A DNA stretch of 64,000 nucleotides from Modestobacter sp. VKM Ac-2984 (GTDB taxonomy: Bacteria; Actinomycetota; Actinomycetes; Mycobacteriales; Geodermatophilaceae): NCBI RefSeq assembly GCF_026967985.1, contig NZ_JAPVBJ010000003.1, positions 62,001 to 126,000 on the forward strand. Direction: 5' to 3'. Position 1 is the stretch's first letter; the number at the start of each line of letters is the position of its first letter. This document shows, piece after piece, positions 55,120-63,080 of this stretch. The translations under genes were made by a program, and so were the position numbers. Under the pieces are notes generated by a model. The model had not been told where the DNA came from. It did no database searches and saw only the letters and a list, made by a program, of their open reading frames with translations.

Positions 55120-56606
55120 CACCTGCCCACCAGGTCGACGAGGACGGCGGACGCGGGGGTGATCAGGTCCAGCAGCAGCCAGGGCAGGACGCCGATCGCC
55201 AGGGACAGCAGCAGCAGCCCGGTCACCGGCACCGCCTCGACCGCCCGCACGTCGGAGAAGCCGATCGACCGGCCGCCGGGCAGCCCGGTGCCCAGCAGCT
55301 GCAGCGCCCGCAGGAACAGCGCCGCGGTGATCAGGATCCCGGGCAGCGCGATCGCCGCCCACGCGGTGGTGCCGATGCTCCCGGCGAAGACCTGGAACTC
55401 GGCGATGAAGCCGCTGAACGCCGGGATCCCCAGCGAGCCGAACGCCGCGACCGCGAACAGACCGGTCCACAGCGGCGCGGTGCGGGCCAGGCCGCCGTAG
55501 TCGCGCATCGCGTAGCTGCCGGTGCGGTCGTGCAGCACCCCGGCCAGCAGGAACAGCGCGCCGGTGAGCAGGCCGTGGCTGACCATCTGGGTGACGGCGC
55601 CGGTGACGGCCAGCTCGCGGGCCGCCGTCCCGGTGCCGGCCAGGCCCGCCGCGCCGACGGCGAGCACCACGTAGCCCATGTGGTTGATCGAGGTGTAGGC
55701 GATCATCCGCTTGACGTCGGTCTGGGCCAGGGCGACCAGCGCGCCGTAGAGCACCGAGGCGATCCCGACGGCGAGCACCACCCAGGCGGCCCCTCGCCAG
55801 GCGTCGGGCAGCGCGGGCATGGCGATCCGGACGAAGCCGTAGGTGCCCATCTTCAGCAGCACCGCGGCCAGCACCGCCGAGCCGATCGCCGAGGCGTCGG
55901 TGTGCGCGGGGGGCAGCCAGGTGTGGAAGGGGATCGTCGGGGTCTTGACCGCCAGGCCCACCAGCAGCGCGGCGAGCACGAACCCGCCGGCGACCGGGTG
56001 GTCCTGCAGCGGCGCCGCGGCGATCAGCTCCGGGATGTCGAAGGTGTGCGGGTCGGCGGCCAGGTAGAGGCCGATGAAGCCCAGCAGCAGCGCGAGGCTG
56101 CCCAGGAAGGTGTAGAGGAAGAACTGCAGCGCCGACCGCCCGGCCTCCCGCCCGTGTCCCCAGCCGGCGATCGCGGCGTACATGCCGACGATGGACAGGT
56201 CGAAGAAGAGGAAGAACACGATCAGGTCCTGGGCGGCGAACAGCCCCAGGCAGGTGGTCTGCAGCGCCAGGAAGAGGGCGGCGTGCTGGCGCGGCCGCCG
56301 GTCCTCGCGCAGGCCGTAGACCGCGCAGGCGCAGAAGACCACCGCGGTCAGCGCCAGCAGCGGCACCGACAGGCCGTCGACCCCGACGTGCCAGCTGCTG
56401 TTGACCGACGGGATCCACCGGGCGCGCTCCTCGAACGCGAGGCCGCCGTCGGTGGGCGTCTCGTACCTCGCGATCAGCACGCCGACCAGCACGAGGTCGG
56501 CGGTGGTGACCGCGACCCAGGTCCAGCGGGCGACCCGGTCGGGCACCCGGAGCACGGCCAGCAGGGCCGCGGCGACCAGGGGCAGGAAGATGATCGAACT
56601 GAGCAC
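55119..56606 (-). CDS. nuoM: Complex I-like subunit M
   Basis: 495 residues from GTG 56606, with GAGG a few bases upstream, 4 bases after nuoL. About 14 membrane helices. The broken-helix lysine region VGLAVKTPTIPFHTWLPPAH and TDVKRMIAYTSINHMGYVV are canonical. In helix 5 the proton-path glutamate (E. coli Glu144) is replaced by Asp136: VFFLFFDLSIVGMY. This is conservative and probably keeps pumping. It is a proton-translocating subunit of the membrane arm. Confidence 0.94.
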   Translation of the reverse strand: MLSSIIFLPLVAAALLAVLRVPDRVARWTWVAVTTADLVLVGVLIARYETPTDGGLAFEERARWIPSVNSSWHVGVDGLSVPLLALTAVVFCACAVYGLREDRRPRQHAALFLALQTTCLGLFAAQDLIVFFLFFDLSIVGMYAAIAGWGHGREAGRSALQFFLYTFLGSLALLLGFIGLYLAADPHTFDIPELIAAAPLQDHPVAGGFVLAALLVGLAVKTPTIPFHTWLPPAHTDASAIGSAVLAAVLLKMGTYGFVRIAMPALPDAWRGAAWVVLAVGIASVLYGALVALAQTDVKRMIAYTSINHMGYVVLAVGAAGLAGTGTAARELAVTGAVTQMVSHGLLTGALFLLAGVLHDRTGSYAMRDYGGLARTAPLWTGLFAVAAFGSLGIPAFSGFIAEFQVFAGSIGTTAWAAIALPGILITAALFLRALQLLGTGLPGGRSIGFSDVRAVEAVPVTGLLLLSLAIGVLPWLLLDLITPASAVLVDLVGR

Positions 56607-56610
56607 GGAG

Positions 56611-58530
56611 CTACCTCACTGCCAGCAGGAGGGCCAGCGCGGCGGCGAGCACCACGGCGGCCGAGACGTAGTACTGGTGCAGCTGGCCGGTCTGGGTGCG
56701 TCGGGCCCAGCCCCCCAGCCAACGGGTGCCGGCGGCCAGCGACCGCACCGCGGCGTCCGGGCCGGCCAGGTCGGCCCGGACGGTGGCGTCGGCCAACCGC
56801 ACGCTCGCGGTGGCCGAGCCGGCGACCGCCCGGTCGAGCACCGCGTCGTCGAAGCGGGCCGCGGCGCCCGCCGTCCGCAGCGCCCCCCGGCCGGCGCCGG
56901 TGACGGCGCGGGCCAGCACCCGGTCGTCGAAGCGGGCCAGCGCCTCGGCCGTGCGCAGCACCGGCCGGACGACGACGACGTCGGTCGCCCGGGCCAGCCC
57001 CAGCCAGCCCTCGAGCCAGCCGGGCAGCGGCTGCAGCGGCCGGACCCGCACGAGCAGCAGCACCGCCAGCCCGACGACCGCGGAGACGACCAGCTCCACC
57101 AGCCCCGGGGCCGGACCGCTGCCGTCGAGCGCCCGGCGCAGGGTGCCCGCGACCGGGGGGAGGGCCAGCAGACCGAGGACGGCGGCGCCCGCGGCGAGCA
57201 CGACCAGTGGCGCCTGCTGCAGCACCCGCACCTGACGGGTGCCCTCCTCCTCGGTGTCGTAGCCCGCCTCGGCGTCCGCGGGGAGCCGCTGCCAGACCAG
57301 CCACAGCACCTTGCCGGCGTAGCCCGCCGACAGCGCGGCGGCGGCCAACCCGACCAGGTAGAGGGCCAGGGACTCCTCGTGGGCCCCGGCCAGGACGGCG
57401 TCCTTGGTCGCCCACAGCGACAGCGGCGCCACCCCGGCCAGGGCGAGTGCCCCCACCCCGGCGCAGACGCCGACCAGCGGCCAGCGCCGGGCGGCGCCAC
57501 GCAGCGCCGGCAGCTGCTTGGTGCCCAGCGCGGTGAGCCATGCCCCGGCGGCGAGGAAGAGCAGCGCCTTGGTGGCGGCGTGCGCGACCAGGTGCGCGGT
57601 GCCGCCGGCCACGGCCGCGACCCCGGCGCCCAGCACCACGAAACCGAGCTGCGCCGCGGTCGAGGCGGCCAGCAGCTGCTTGAGGTCGCGCTGGGCGAGC
57701 GCCACCGCGCCGAGCAGCAGCGCGGTCAGCGCACCCACCCAGGCCGCCGTCGGCCCGGCCCAGCTCGTCGCGCCCAGCAGCGGGGAGACCCGCAGCAGCA
57801 GGTAGCCGCCCATCGCGACCATCGCCGCGGAGTGCAGCAGCGCGCTGACCGGGCTGGGGCCCTGCATCGCGGCGGAGAGCCAGGCGCTGAACGGCAGCTG
57901 GGCGGCCTTGCCGAGCGCGGCGACGAGCAGCCCGGCCGCGGCGACGTCCCGCCAGGGCGCCGGCAGCCCGGGCAGGTCGGCCAGCGCCAGCCCGGCCCCT
58001 CCCGCCAGCGCAGCCCCGGCGGCCAGGTACAGCCCGAGGTCGGCGGTGCGGGTGGTGAGGAAGGCGGTCAGCCCGGCGCCGACCCGGTGCGGCTCCTGCC
58101 AGCGGAAGCCGATCAGCGCGTAGGACGTCGCGCCCATCACCTCCCAGGCGAACAGCAGCGTCGGCAGGGTGGTGGCGCAGACGGTGATGACCACGGCCGC
58201 GGCGAACAGCAGCACCAGGCCGGTGAAGCGGGCCCGGGCACCGGAGACGTCGGCGGCGGAGAACACCAGCACGAGGAGGGTGACCGCGGCGACCGCGGGC
58301 AGCACGACGGCCGCCAGGGCGTCGACGGCCAGCCCGAACGGGGCACCGGGCAGGAAGGGCGCCGAGGTGGCCGGCCGGCCCAGCGCCACGGCGACCGACA
58401 GCGCCAGGACGACGCCGGCGGTGACGATCCCGACGGTCGGCGCAGCCCGGTCCGCCCGCCGCCCGGAGACGCACAGCCCGGCGCCGACGACCGCCGGCAC
58501 CGTGGCGCAGGCCCACAGCAGCCCGGTCAC
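56611..58530 (-). CDS. nuoL: Complex I-like subunit L
   Basis: 639 residues from GTG 58530, overlapping the nuoK stop (GTGA). The family core is intact: helix 5 LLFAWEVMGATSYALIGF with Glu, the lysine helix ALGKAAQLPFSAWLSAAMQG, SALLHSAAMV, RDLKQLLAASTAAQLGFVV and HAATKALLFLAAGAWL. The C-terminal lateral-helix region ends in QTGQLHQYYVSAAVVLAAAL, the usual last helix. The intact ionisable residues argue that this arm still moves protons even though the peripheral arm is missing. Confidence 0.94.
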   Translation of the reverse strand: MTGLLWACATVPAVVGAGLCVSGRRADRAAPTVGIVTAGVVLALSVAVALGRPATSAPFLPGAPFGLAVDALAAVVLPAVAAVTLLVLVFSAADVSGARARFTGLVLLFAAAVVITVCATTLPTLLFAWEVMGATSYALIGFRWQEPHRVGAGLTAFLTTRTADLGLYLAAGAALAGGAGLALADLPGLPAPWRDVAAAGLLVAALGKAAQLPFSAWLSAAMQGPSPVSALLHSAAMVAMGGYLLLRVSPLLGATSWAGPTAAWVGALTALLLGAVALAQRDLKQLLAASTAAQLGFVVLGAGVAAVAGGTAHLVAHAATKALLFLAAGAWLTALGTKQLPALRGAARRWPLVGVCAGVGALALAGVAPLSLWATKDAVLAGAHEESLALYLVGLAAAALSAGYAGKVLWLVWQRLPADAEAGYDTEEEGTRQVRVLQQAPLVVLAAGAAVLGLLALPPVAGTLRRALDGSGPAPGLVELVVSAVVGLAVLLLVRVRPLQPLPGWLEGWLGLARATDVVVVRPVLRTAEALARFDDRVLARAVTGAGRGALRTAGAAARFDDAVLDRAVAGSATASVRLADATVRADLAGPDAAVRSLAAGTRWLGGWARRTQTGQLHQYYVSAAVVLAAALALLLAVR

Positions 58531-58829
58531 CGGGACAGGTCCGTGGCCATGTCGGTCATGTCCGACTGCCGGGACCGGTGCAGCAGCGTGGCCACGGCGA
58601 AGCCCATCGCCATCTCCACCGTCATGGCGGTGATCACCACGAGCAGCAGCACCTGGCCGTCGGGGGTGGGGGAGAGGAACCACCAGAAGGCCGCGGCGGC
58701 GAGGATGACGCCGTTGAGCATCAGCTCCAGGCCCATCATGACCATGACCACCACCTGCTGGGAGATGGCCCCGTAGAGGCCCACGCTGAACAGCGCGGCC
58801 GCCACCAGCAACATCGTCTGCAGGGTCAT
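58527..58829 (-). CDS. nuoK: Complex I-like subunit K
   Basis: 100 residues from ATG 58829, overlapping the nuoJ stop (ATGA). Three membrane helices; the two conserved glutamates are present in VMMGLELMLNGVIL and ITAMTVEMAMGFAVATLL. These lie on the proton path of the membrane arm. Length and motifs match ordinary NuoK. Confidence 0.93.
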   Translation of the reverse strand: MTLQTMLLVAAALFSVGLYGAISQQVVVMVMMGLELMLNGVILAAAAFWWFLSPTPDGQVLLLVVITAMTVEMAMGFAVATLLHRSRQSDMTDMATDLSR

Positions 58830-59365
58830 CGCGGGGCCTTCCCCGCGCGCAGGTCGTCGCCGAGCCGGTCGTAGCGGCCCCGCGGCAGGGCGAGGACGAG
58901 GGCGGCGACGATCGTGGCGAAGAGGACCGGCGAGACGGTCATCATCACCAGCATCTTCGACTCCATGATCGCCTCGCCCAGCGAGGTGACCAGGTCGGCG
59001 GCGGGGGCGCCCCGGCGGGTGGGCCACGGCACCAGCAGCGCCCCGGCGGCCAGGACGACGAACGTGCCGATCGAGACAACCAGGGCCGGGCGCTTGCCGT
59101 GCACCATGCTCATCGGCATCAGCGCGGGGTTCATCCCCATGAACATGATCATGTAGATGCCCATCACGGCCATCTCCATGGTCATCATCAGCACGGTGAT
59201 CACGCCGAGGAACTCCAGGTCCACCAGCAGCAGCACCAGGCCCACGGCGATGAACGACGCGGCCAGCGCGTAGGTCGCCCGGGCCATCGAGTCGACCCGG
59301 AAGACGGCGACGCCGGCGGCGACCGCCACCACGGCGAGCACCCAGAACACGATCCCGGTGAGCAC
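58826..59365 (-). CDS. nuoJ: Complex I-like subunit J
   Basis: 179 residues from GTG 59365, with GAGGGAGGAA as a strong ribosome site. Helical membrane protein with SMARATYALAASFIAVG and DLEFLGVITVLMMTMEMAVM. It is Met-rich in the helix 3-4 region (GIYMIMFMGMNPALMPMSMV), where ordinary NuoJ has the conserved GAVMVLFLFVVMM-type helix, so the usual pi-bulge region is altered. It is short of the C-terminal extension seen in some actinobacteria. Confidence 0.88.
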   Translation of the reverse strand: MLTGIVFWVLAVVAVAAGVAVFRVDSMARATYALAASFIAVGLVLLLVDLEFLGVITVLMMTMEMAVMGIYMIMFMGMNPALMPMSMVHGKRPALVVSIGTFVVLAAGALLVPWPTRRGAPAADLVTSLGEAIMESKMLVMMTVSPVLFATIVAALVLALPRGRYDRLGDDLRAGKAPR

Positions 59366-59378
59366 GGTTCCTCCCTCC

Positions 59379-60311
59379 TCAGGCCTGGACCACGACGACG
59401 ACGGACACGACCAGCACCTGCAGCAGCACCAACGGCAGCGCGACCAGCCAGGCGGGGGCCGCCAGCTGCTCCGGGCGGACCACCGGGAGCCGGCGGCGCA
59501 GCGCGACGAGCACCGCGAGCAGCGCGGCGGTCTTGACCAGCAGCCACAGCCACGCCGGCAGCAGCGGACCGTGCCCCCCACCGAGGAAGGCGGTCGCCCC
59601 GAAGGCGGCCCCGGCGGTGAGCAGGGCGTACCGCCCGACGGAGAGCAGCCAGCGGTCGACCCCGGCCGCCTCGACGAACACACCGCCGGCCGTCGTCGCC
59701 CCGGCGGGCGCGCCGAGCGGCCCCCAGACGGAGAACCCGGCGACCGCGACGCAGAAGACGGCGAACGCCACCGGCATCCAGACCACGAACCACAGCCCGG
59801 ACTGCGCGGCCACCACGTCGCCCAGCCGGAGGCTGCCGGCGGCGACCGCCGGTGCGGTCAGCGCGAACATCAGCGGCAGCTCGTAGGACAGCGCCTGGGC
59901 CAGGAACCGGTACCCGCCGACCAGGGGGTGCGCGCTGTTCGGGCCCCAGCCGGCCAGCCAGACCGCCGCCCACACCAGCACGTCCATCGCGTTGAACCAC
60001 ACGACGCCCACGGTCAGGTCGGCGACGGTCCACCGGCCGAACGGGACGACGGCGACCATCAGCAGCGCCGCGGTGAGCAGGCCGGCGGTGCCGATCCGCT
60101 GCAACGGGAGATCCGCGGCCACGGTGGTCCGGCGGCGCTGGCCGAACAGCCGCGCCGTCTCCGCGACCGGGGTGAGCAGGCCCCCACCCAGCGGCTGCCC
60201 GGCGGACCGCGCGGCCAGCGCGCCGTCCAGGCTCGCCGCGGCGGCCGCGACGACGAGGAGCAGGGCGGCCGCCACCGGCACCCAGCCGGCCGACACCTCG
60301 GTGACGGTCAC
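59379..60311 (-). CDS. nuoH: Complex I-like subunit H (divergent)
   Basis: 310 residues from GTG 60311, coupled to the fusion gene stop (GTGA). Eight or so helices. HPLVGGYRFLAQALSYELPL corresponds to the LGGLRAAAQxISYE block of NuoH. However, the N-terminal GPNRxGP motif, which helps form the quinone chamber, is missing; the equivalent stretch reads LLTPVAETARLFGQRRRTTV. So the quinone site is probably altered. Identity as NuoH rests on position, topology and the SYE block. Confidence 0.82.
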   Translation of the reverse strand: MTVTEVSAGWVPVAAALLLVVAAAAASLDGALAARSAGQPLGGGLLTPVAETARLFGQRRRTTVAADLPLQRIGTAGLLTAALLMVAVVPFGRWTVADLTVGVVWFNAMDVLVWAAVWLAGWGPNSAHPLVGGYRFLAQALSYELPLMFALTAPAVAAGSLRLGDVVAAQSGLWFVVWMPVAFAVFCVAVAGFSVWGPLGAPAGATTAGGVFVEAAGVDRWLLSVGRYALLTAGAAFGATAFLGGGHGPLLPAWLWLLVKTAALLAVLVALRRRLPVVRPEQLAAPAWLVALPLVLLQVLVVSVVVVVQA

Positions 60312-61375
60312 GAGCCTGCCTCCACCGGCACGGTGACCCGGTCGGCGGTGTCCAGGTCCAGCGAGGCGACCACCAGCCGGGCGCTGGCCAGGTCCAGGCC
60401 GGTGACCAGGTCGGCCACCGTCGACAGCTCCGTCGACCGGCGCTCCTCGGTGCCGGTGAGCCAGTGCCGCAGCCGGTCGTGCGCATCGCCCTCGGGCAGC
60501 CGGCCCAGGCCGCGCAGCGACCAGCGGAGCAGTCGGGAGCGGGTGATCCGGCGGGCCAGCCGGTCGGCCCCGGGCGGCTGCCCGCCGGCCAGCAGCTCAT
60601 CACGGACCCGCGCGGCCCGGACCGCGGAGTCGTCCCAGCCGGCCAGGGCGAGCAGGGTGGCCACCGCGTCCCACCGGCCGGCGGGGGTGCCGTGCACCGG
60701 CGGGTCGGTGGGCGAGTCGTCATCGGCCGGCAGCAGCACCTCGGCCCGGGCGGCGACGACCAGGTCGCCCTGGAGCGTGGTGTGCAGCAGCAGGCCGGCC
60801 GGCCAGTGCGGGAGCACCGGGCCGAGGGGGACGTGCAGCACGTCGAGGTCGAGGCTGTCGGGGTCGGCGAGCTGGTCGTCGCCACCGCCGCCGGCCAGGC
60901 CGATCCCGCCCGGCATCGGCATGTCCATGTCCATGTCGCCGTGGTCCATGTCGCCGTGGTCCATGTCGCCGTGGTCCATGTCGCCGTCGCCCATGTCCAT
61001 CTCGCCGTCGTCGCCCGTGGCGGTGGTCCCCGGGTCGGGGTCGGCCGGCCGGGCGTCGGCGTCCCGCCGCTGGACCGTGCCGTCGGCGAGCTCGGCCGCG
61101 GCCCGGTCCAGGGCGGCCGGCACGGCGTCCGCCGTGGTCACCTCTGCCCGGGCGCGGGGGCCGGGCAGCTGCCCCCAGACGTGGTCGACGGCGGCGGTCA
61201 GCCGCGCGCCGGGGCGGCCGCAGACCACCAGCAGGTCGGCGTCGGCGGGGGAGTCGGCCAGCCGCCAGCCCCGGGTCCGGGCGTGCTGCTCGAGCGCGCA
61301 GCGGGTGCGGCTCCAGCCGGGCACCTCGACCGCGAGCACCGTGGTGCGGCGTGCGGCCAGCGAGCTCAGGTCCAC
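60308..61375 (-). CDS. NuoB/NuoD-like fusion with Met-His-Asp repeat
   Basis: 355 residues from GTG 61375, overlapping the nuoA stop by 10 bases. Residues about 10-80 look like NuoB without its cluster ligands: SPADADLLVVCGRPG matches NuoB SPRQADLMIVAGR and VWGQLPGPR matches IYDQMPEPK, but the paired cysteines are gone (only Cys26 and Cys52 remain). A linker (126-155) carries MDMGDG, three MDHGD units and MDMDMPMP. Residues about 175-355 resemble NuoD (VPLGPVLPHWPAGLLLHTTLQGD; in part LLLHTTLQGDLVV) but lack the quinone-site His/Tyr region I would expect. So cluster N2 and quinone chemistry seem lost, and a metal-binding tract gained. Function unknown. Confidence 0.72.
   Translation of the reverse strand: MDLSSLAARRTTVLAVEVPGWSRTRCALEQHARTRGWRLADSPADADLLVVCGRPGARLTAAVDHVWGQLPGPRARAEVTTADAVPAALDRAAAELADGTVQRRDADARPADPDPGTTATGDDGEMDMGDGDMDHGDMDHGDMDHGDMDMDMPMPGGIGLAGGGGDDQLADPDSLDLDVLHVPLGPVLPHWPAGLLLHTTLQGDLVVAARAEVLLPADDDSPTDPPVHGTPAGRWDAVATLLALAGWDDSAVRAARVRDELLAGGQPPGADRLARRITRSRLLRWSLRGLGRLPEGDAHDRLRHWLTGTEERRSTELSTVADLVTGLDLASARLVVASLDLDTADRVTVPVEAGS
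60941..60985 (-). repeat. 15-bp tandem repeat encoding the MDHGD units
   Basis: GTGGTCCATGTCGCC (plus-strand reading) is repeated three times without change at 60941-60955, 60956-60970 and 60971-60985. Shorter relatives lie on both sides (TCCATGTCCATGTCGCC). Each unit encodes one M-D-H-G-D step on the minus strand. Exact DNA identity points to recent expansion. Confidence 0.92.
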
Positions 61376-61716
61376 CGCAGCGCACCTTCGCGCCAGGCCC
61401 ACAGCACGCCCGTCATCAGCACACCGAGCAGCACGAACATCTCGACGATCGCCGAGGTCCCGATCGAGGCGACGACGGTCGCCCACGGGTACATGTAGAG
61501 CATCTCCACGTCGAAGGCGAGGAACAGCAGCGTCATCGGGTAGTACCGCGCCTCGAACCGGGACAACGCGTGCTCGTCGGGCCGCCAGCCGGAGAGGAAC
61601 GGCAGGCTCGTGAGCGCCCCCGGCGCCACCGCCGTCCGGCGGTGCAGCAGGTACGCCAGCAGCACACCGCCCACGGCGAGGCCCAGCATCGCGGCGAGGC
61701 TCAGGTAGGCCGACAC
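61366..61716 (-). CDS. nuoA: Complex I-like subunit A
   Basis: 116 residues from GTG 61716 with GGAGGAGGG about 8 bases upstream. Three membrane helices, with the NuoA hallmark SRFEARYYPMTLLFLAFDVEMLYMYPWA (in part: ARYYPMTLLFLAFDVEM). First gene of the reduced nuo operon A-[B/D]-H-J-K-L-M-N; every junction downstream is overlapping or within 13 bases, so one polycistronic message is very likely. A candidate stress-sigma promoter is about 55 bases upstream, face to face with that of arsR. Confidence 0.93.
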   Translation of the reverse strand: MSAYLSLAAMLGLAVGGVLLAYLLHRRTAVAPGALTSLPFLSGWRPDEHALSRFEARYYPMTLLFLAFDVEMLYMYPWATVVASIGTSAIVEMFVLLGVLMTGVLWAWREGALRWT

Positions 61717-61768
61717 CCGTTCCCTCCTCCGTCCGCGTCGCCTGAGGCCGTGGTCTGACCGGAGCCGC

Positions 61769-61796
61769 GCATACCCGTGTGGTCGTCCGGGTAACC
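61769..61796. promoter_or_regulatory. Overlapping divergent SigB/SigF-type promoters for nuoA and arsR
   Basis: Plus strand: GCAT (61769-61772), 16 bases, GGGTAA (61789-61794), about 12 bases before the arsR GTG, so the transcript could be almost leaderless. Minus strand: GGTT (61796-61793), 16 bases, GGGTAT (61776-61771), upstream of nuoA. Both fit GNNT-N14/16-GGGTA. The pair also forms the inverted repeat TACCCG-N10-CGGGTA (61772-61793), which could instead be an ArsR operator. Confidence 0.5.
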
Positions 61797-61805
61797 CCTC
61801 TGACC

Positions 61806-62180
61806 GTGGCAGATCATCCACATCCGGTCGACCCGGTACGCGTGGCCGCAGCGCGGGCTCGAGTGCCCACGCGCGAGGACGCGGCGAGCCTCTCGGCGAT
61901 GCTGAGCCTGCTGGCCGACGGGACGCGGGCCCGGGTGCTCTACGCCCTCGACGTCGTCGACGAGCTCTGCGTGGGCGACCTGGCGGTGGCGCTGGAGGCG
62001 ACCGAGGACGCCGTCGGGTACGCCCTGCGGCTGCTCCGCACCGCCGGCTTCGTCACCAGCCGCAAGGAGGGCCGGGTGGTCTACTACCGGCTCGCCGAGG
62101 GCTTCCCGCAGCCGCTGCGCGAGGACTGCCTCCGGGGTCTGATCGAGCTGTCCCGGCGCCCCACCCACGCCGACGGGTGA
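61806..62180 (+). CDS. ArsR/SmtB-family transcriptional regulator
   Basis: 124 residues from GTG 61806 (VADHPHPVDPV). Winged-helix domain with LSAMLSLLADGTRARVLYAL, VVDELCVGDLAVALEATEDA and the wing SRKEGRVVYYRL. The metal-box position reads ELCVGDL, where classical ArsR/SmtB sensors have ELCVCDL, so one of the two cysteines is missing. His residues at the N-terminus (HPHP), Cys in LREDCLRG and a final HADG could supply other ligands. It is divergent from the nuo operon, whose fusion subunit carries a metal-binding-like repeat, so a metal-responsive control of nuo is plausible. Confidence 0.92.
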   Translation: MADHPHPVDPVRVAAARARVPTREDAASLSAMLSLLADGTRARVLYALDVVDELCVGDLAVALEATEDAVGYALRLLRTAGFVTSRKEGRVVYYRLAEGFPQPLREDCLRGLIELSRRPTHADG

Positions 62181-62207
62181 CCCGGATGCGAGCCGGGCCC
62201 GGCCGGG

Positions 62208-62870
62208 TCAGCCGGCCGCGGAGCCGGCCAGCGCCGCCCGGACCTCGTCGTCGGAGGTGGCGCGGAAGTCCCGGTAGCCCTGGCCGACGGCGGAGAACGA
62301 CTCGGGCGCCCAGAGGCAGACGACCTCGTCGACCTCCTCGGCCAGCTGGGTGCACACCCGCGGCGAGGCCACCGGGACGGCGACGGTGAGCCGGCTGGGG
62401 CCCTGCCGGCGGACCGCGGCGAGTGCTGCGCGCATGGTGGACCCGGTGGCCAGGCCGTCGTCCACCACGAGCACCGGCCGGCCGGCCAGCGGGGTGACCG
62501 GGCGGCCCTGCCGGTAGGCGGCCTCCCGGCGGCGCAGCTCGACGACCTCCCGCTCCCGCGCCCGGGCGAAGGTCTCCTCGTCGACGTCCACGTGGGCCAG
62601 GACGCGCTGGTCGTGCACCGTCTCGACGTCGGAGTCGACCGCGGCGATGGCGCCCATGGCGAGCTCTGGCTGCCAGGGCACCCCGATCTTGCGGACCACG
62701 ACGACGTCGAGGGCCCCGCCGAGGGCGCGCGCGACCTCCCCGGCGACCACCACCCCGCCGCGCGGCAGGCCCAGCACCACGAGGGCGGGATCGGCGTGCT
62801 CGGCAAGGCGGGCAGCGAGGGCCCGGCCTGCCTCGACACGGTCGGCGAACGGCTCGGTGGTCGCGGACAT
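62208..62870 (-). CDS. Phosphoribosyltransferase-family protein
   Basis: 220 residues from ATG 62870 with GAGGAGGA upstream. Type I PRTase fold: VVLGLPRGGVVVAGEVA, VVVRKIGVPWQPELAMGAI and the PRPP loop VLVVDDGLATGSTMRAAL. The catalytic partner and base specificity are unknown; this group is often annotated only as PRT domain. It is divergent from an erythromycin-esterase-family gene; as I recall, the same two domains are fused in Mycobacterium tuberculosis Rv2030c, which supports a shared function, possibly in stress. Confidence 0.9.
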   Translation of the reverse strand: MSATTEPFADRVEAGRALAARLAEHADPALVVLGLPRGGVVVAGEVARALGGALDVVVVRKIGVPWQPELAMGAIAAVDSDVETVHDQRVLAHVDVDEETFARAREREVVELRRREAAYRQGRPVTPLAGRPVLVVDDGLATGSTMRAALAAVRRQGPSRLTVAVPVASPRVCTQLAEEVDEVVCLWAPESFSAVGQGYRDFRATSDDEVRAALAGSAAG

Positions 62871-62933
62871 CGGTCCTCCTCGGTGGTGGTGCCGTCGATC
62901 GACCCGCTGCCCCTACCCGTTCTGCGCGGCGGT

Positions 62934-62959
62934 GCATCGCCCGCGCGCCTGCCGGGTAG
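62934..62959 (+). promoter_or_regulatory. Candidate SigB/SigF-type promoter of the erythromycin-esterase gene
   Basis: GCAT (62934-62937), 16 bases, GGGTAG (62954-62959), about 120 bases before the ATG at 63081. It is the same GCAT/GGGTA pair as upstream of arsR and oleA. Confidence 0.4.
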
Positions 62960-63080
62960 GCACGGCCACGCCGGTGGCCGCCGAGTCGAGGCGCCCGGCC
63001 GGCCCGGCCCGGAGGCGGTCCGCCGCCCGGGGCCCGGACGGGAGAGCTGCGGTGCAGCCCACGACGTCACGGAGACGTGG

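Noticed and set aside
62912-62960. CCTACCCG and CGGGTAGG, an 8-bp inverted repeat 33 bases apart in the PRT/esterase gap
   Set aside because: The right arm is better explained as the GGGTAG part of a promoter; on the left arm the minus strand lacks a GNNT partner at the right distance, so a promoter for the phosphoribosyltransferase was not called.
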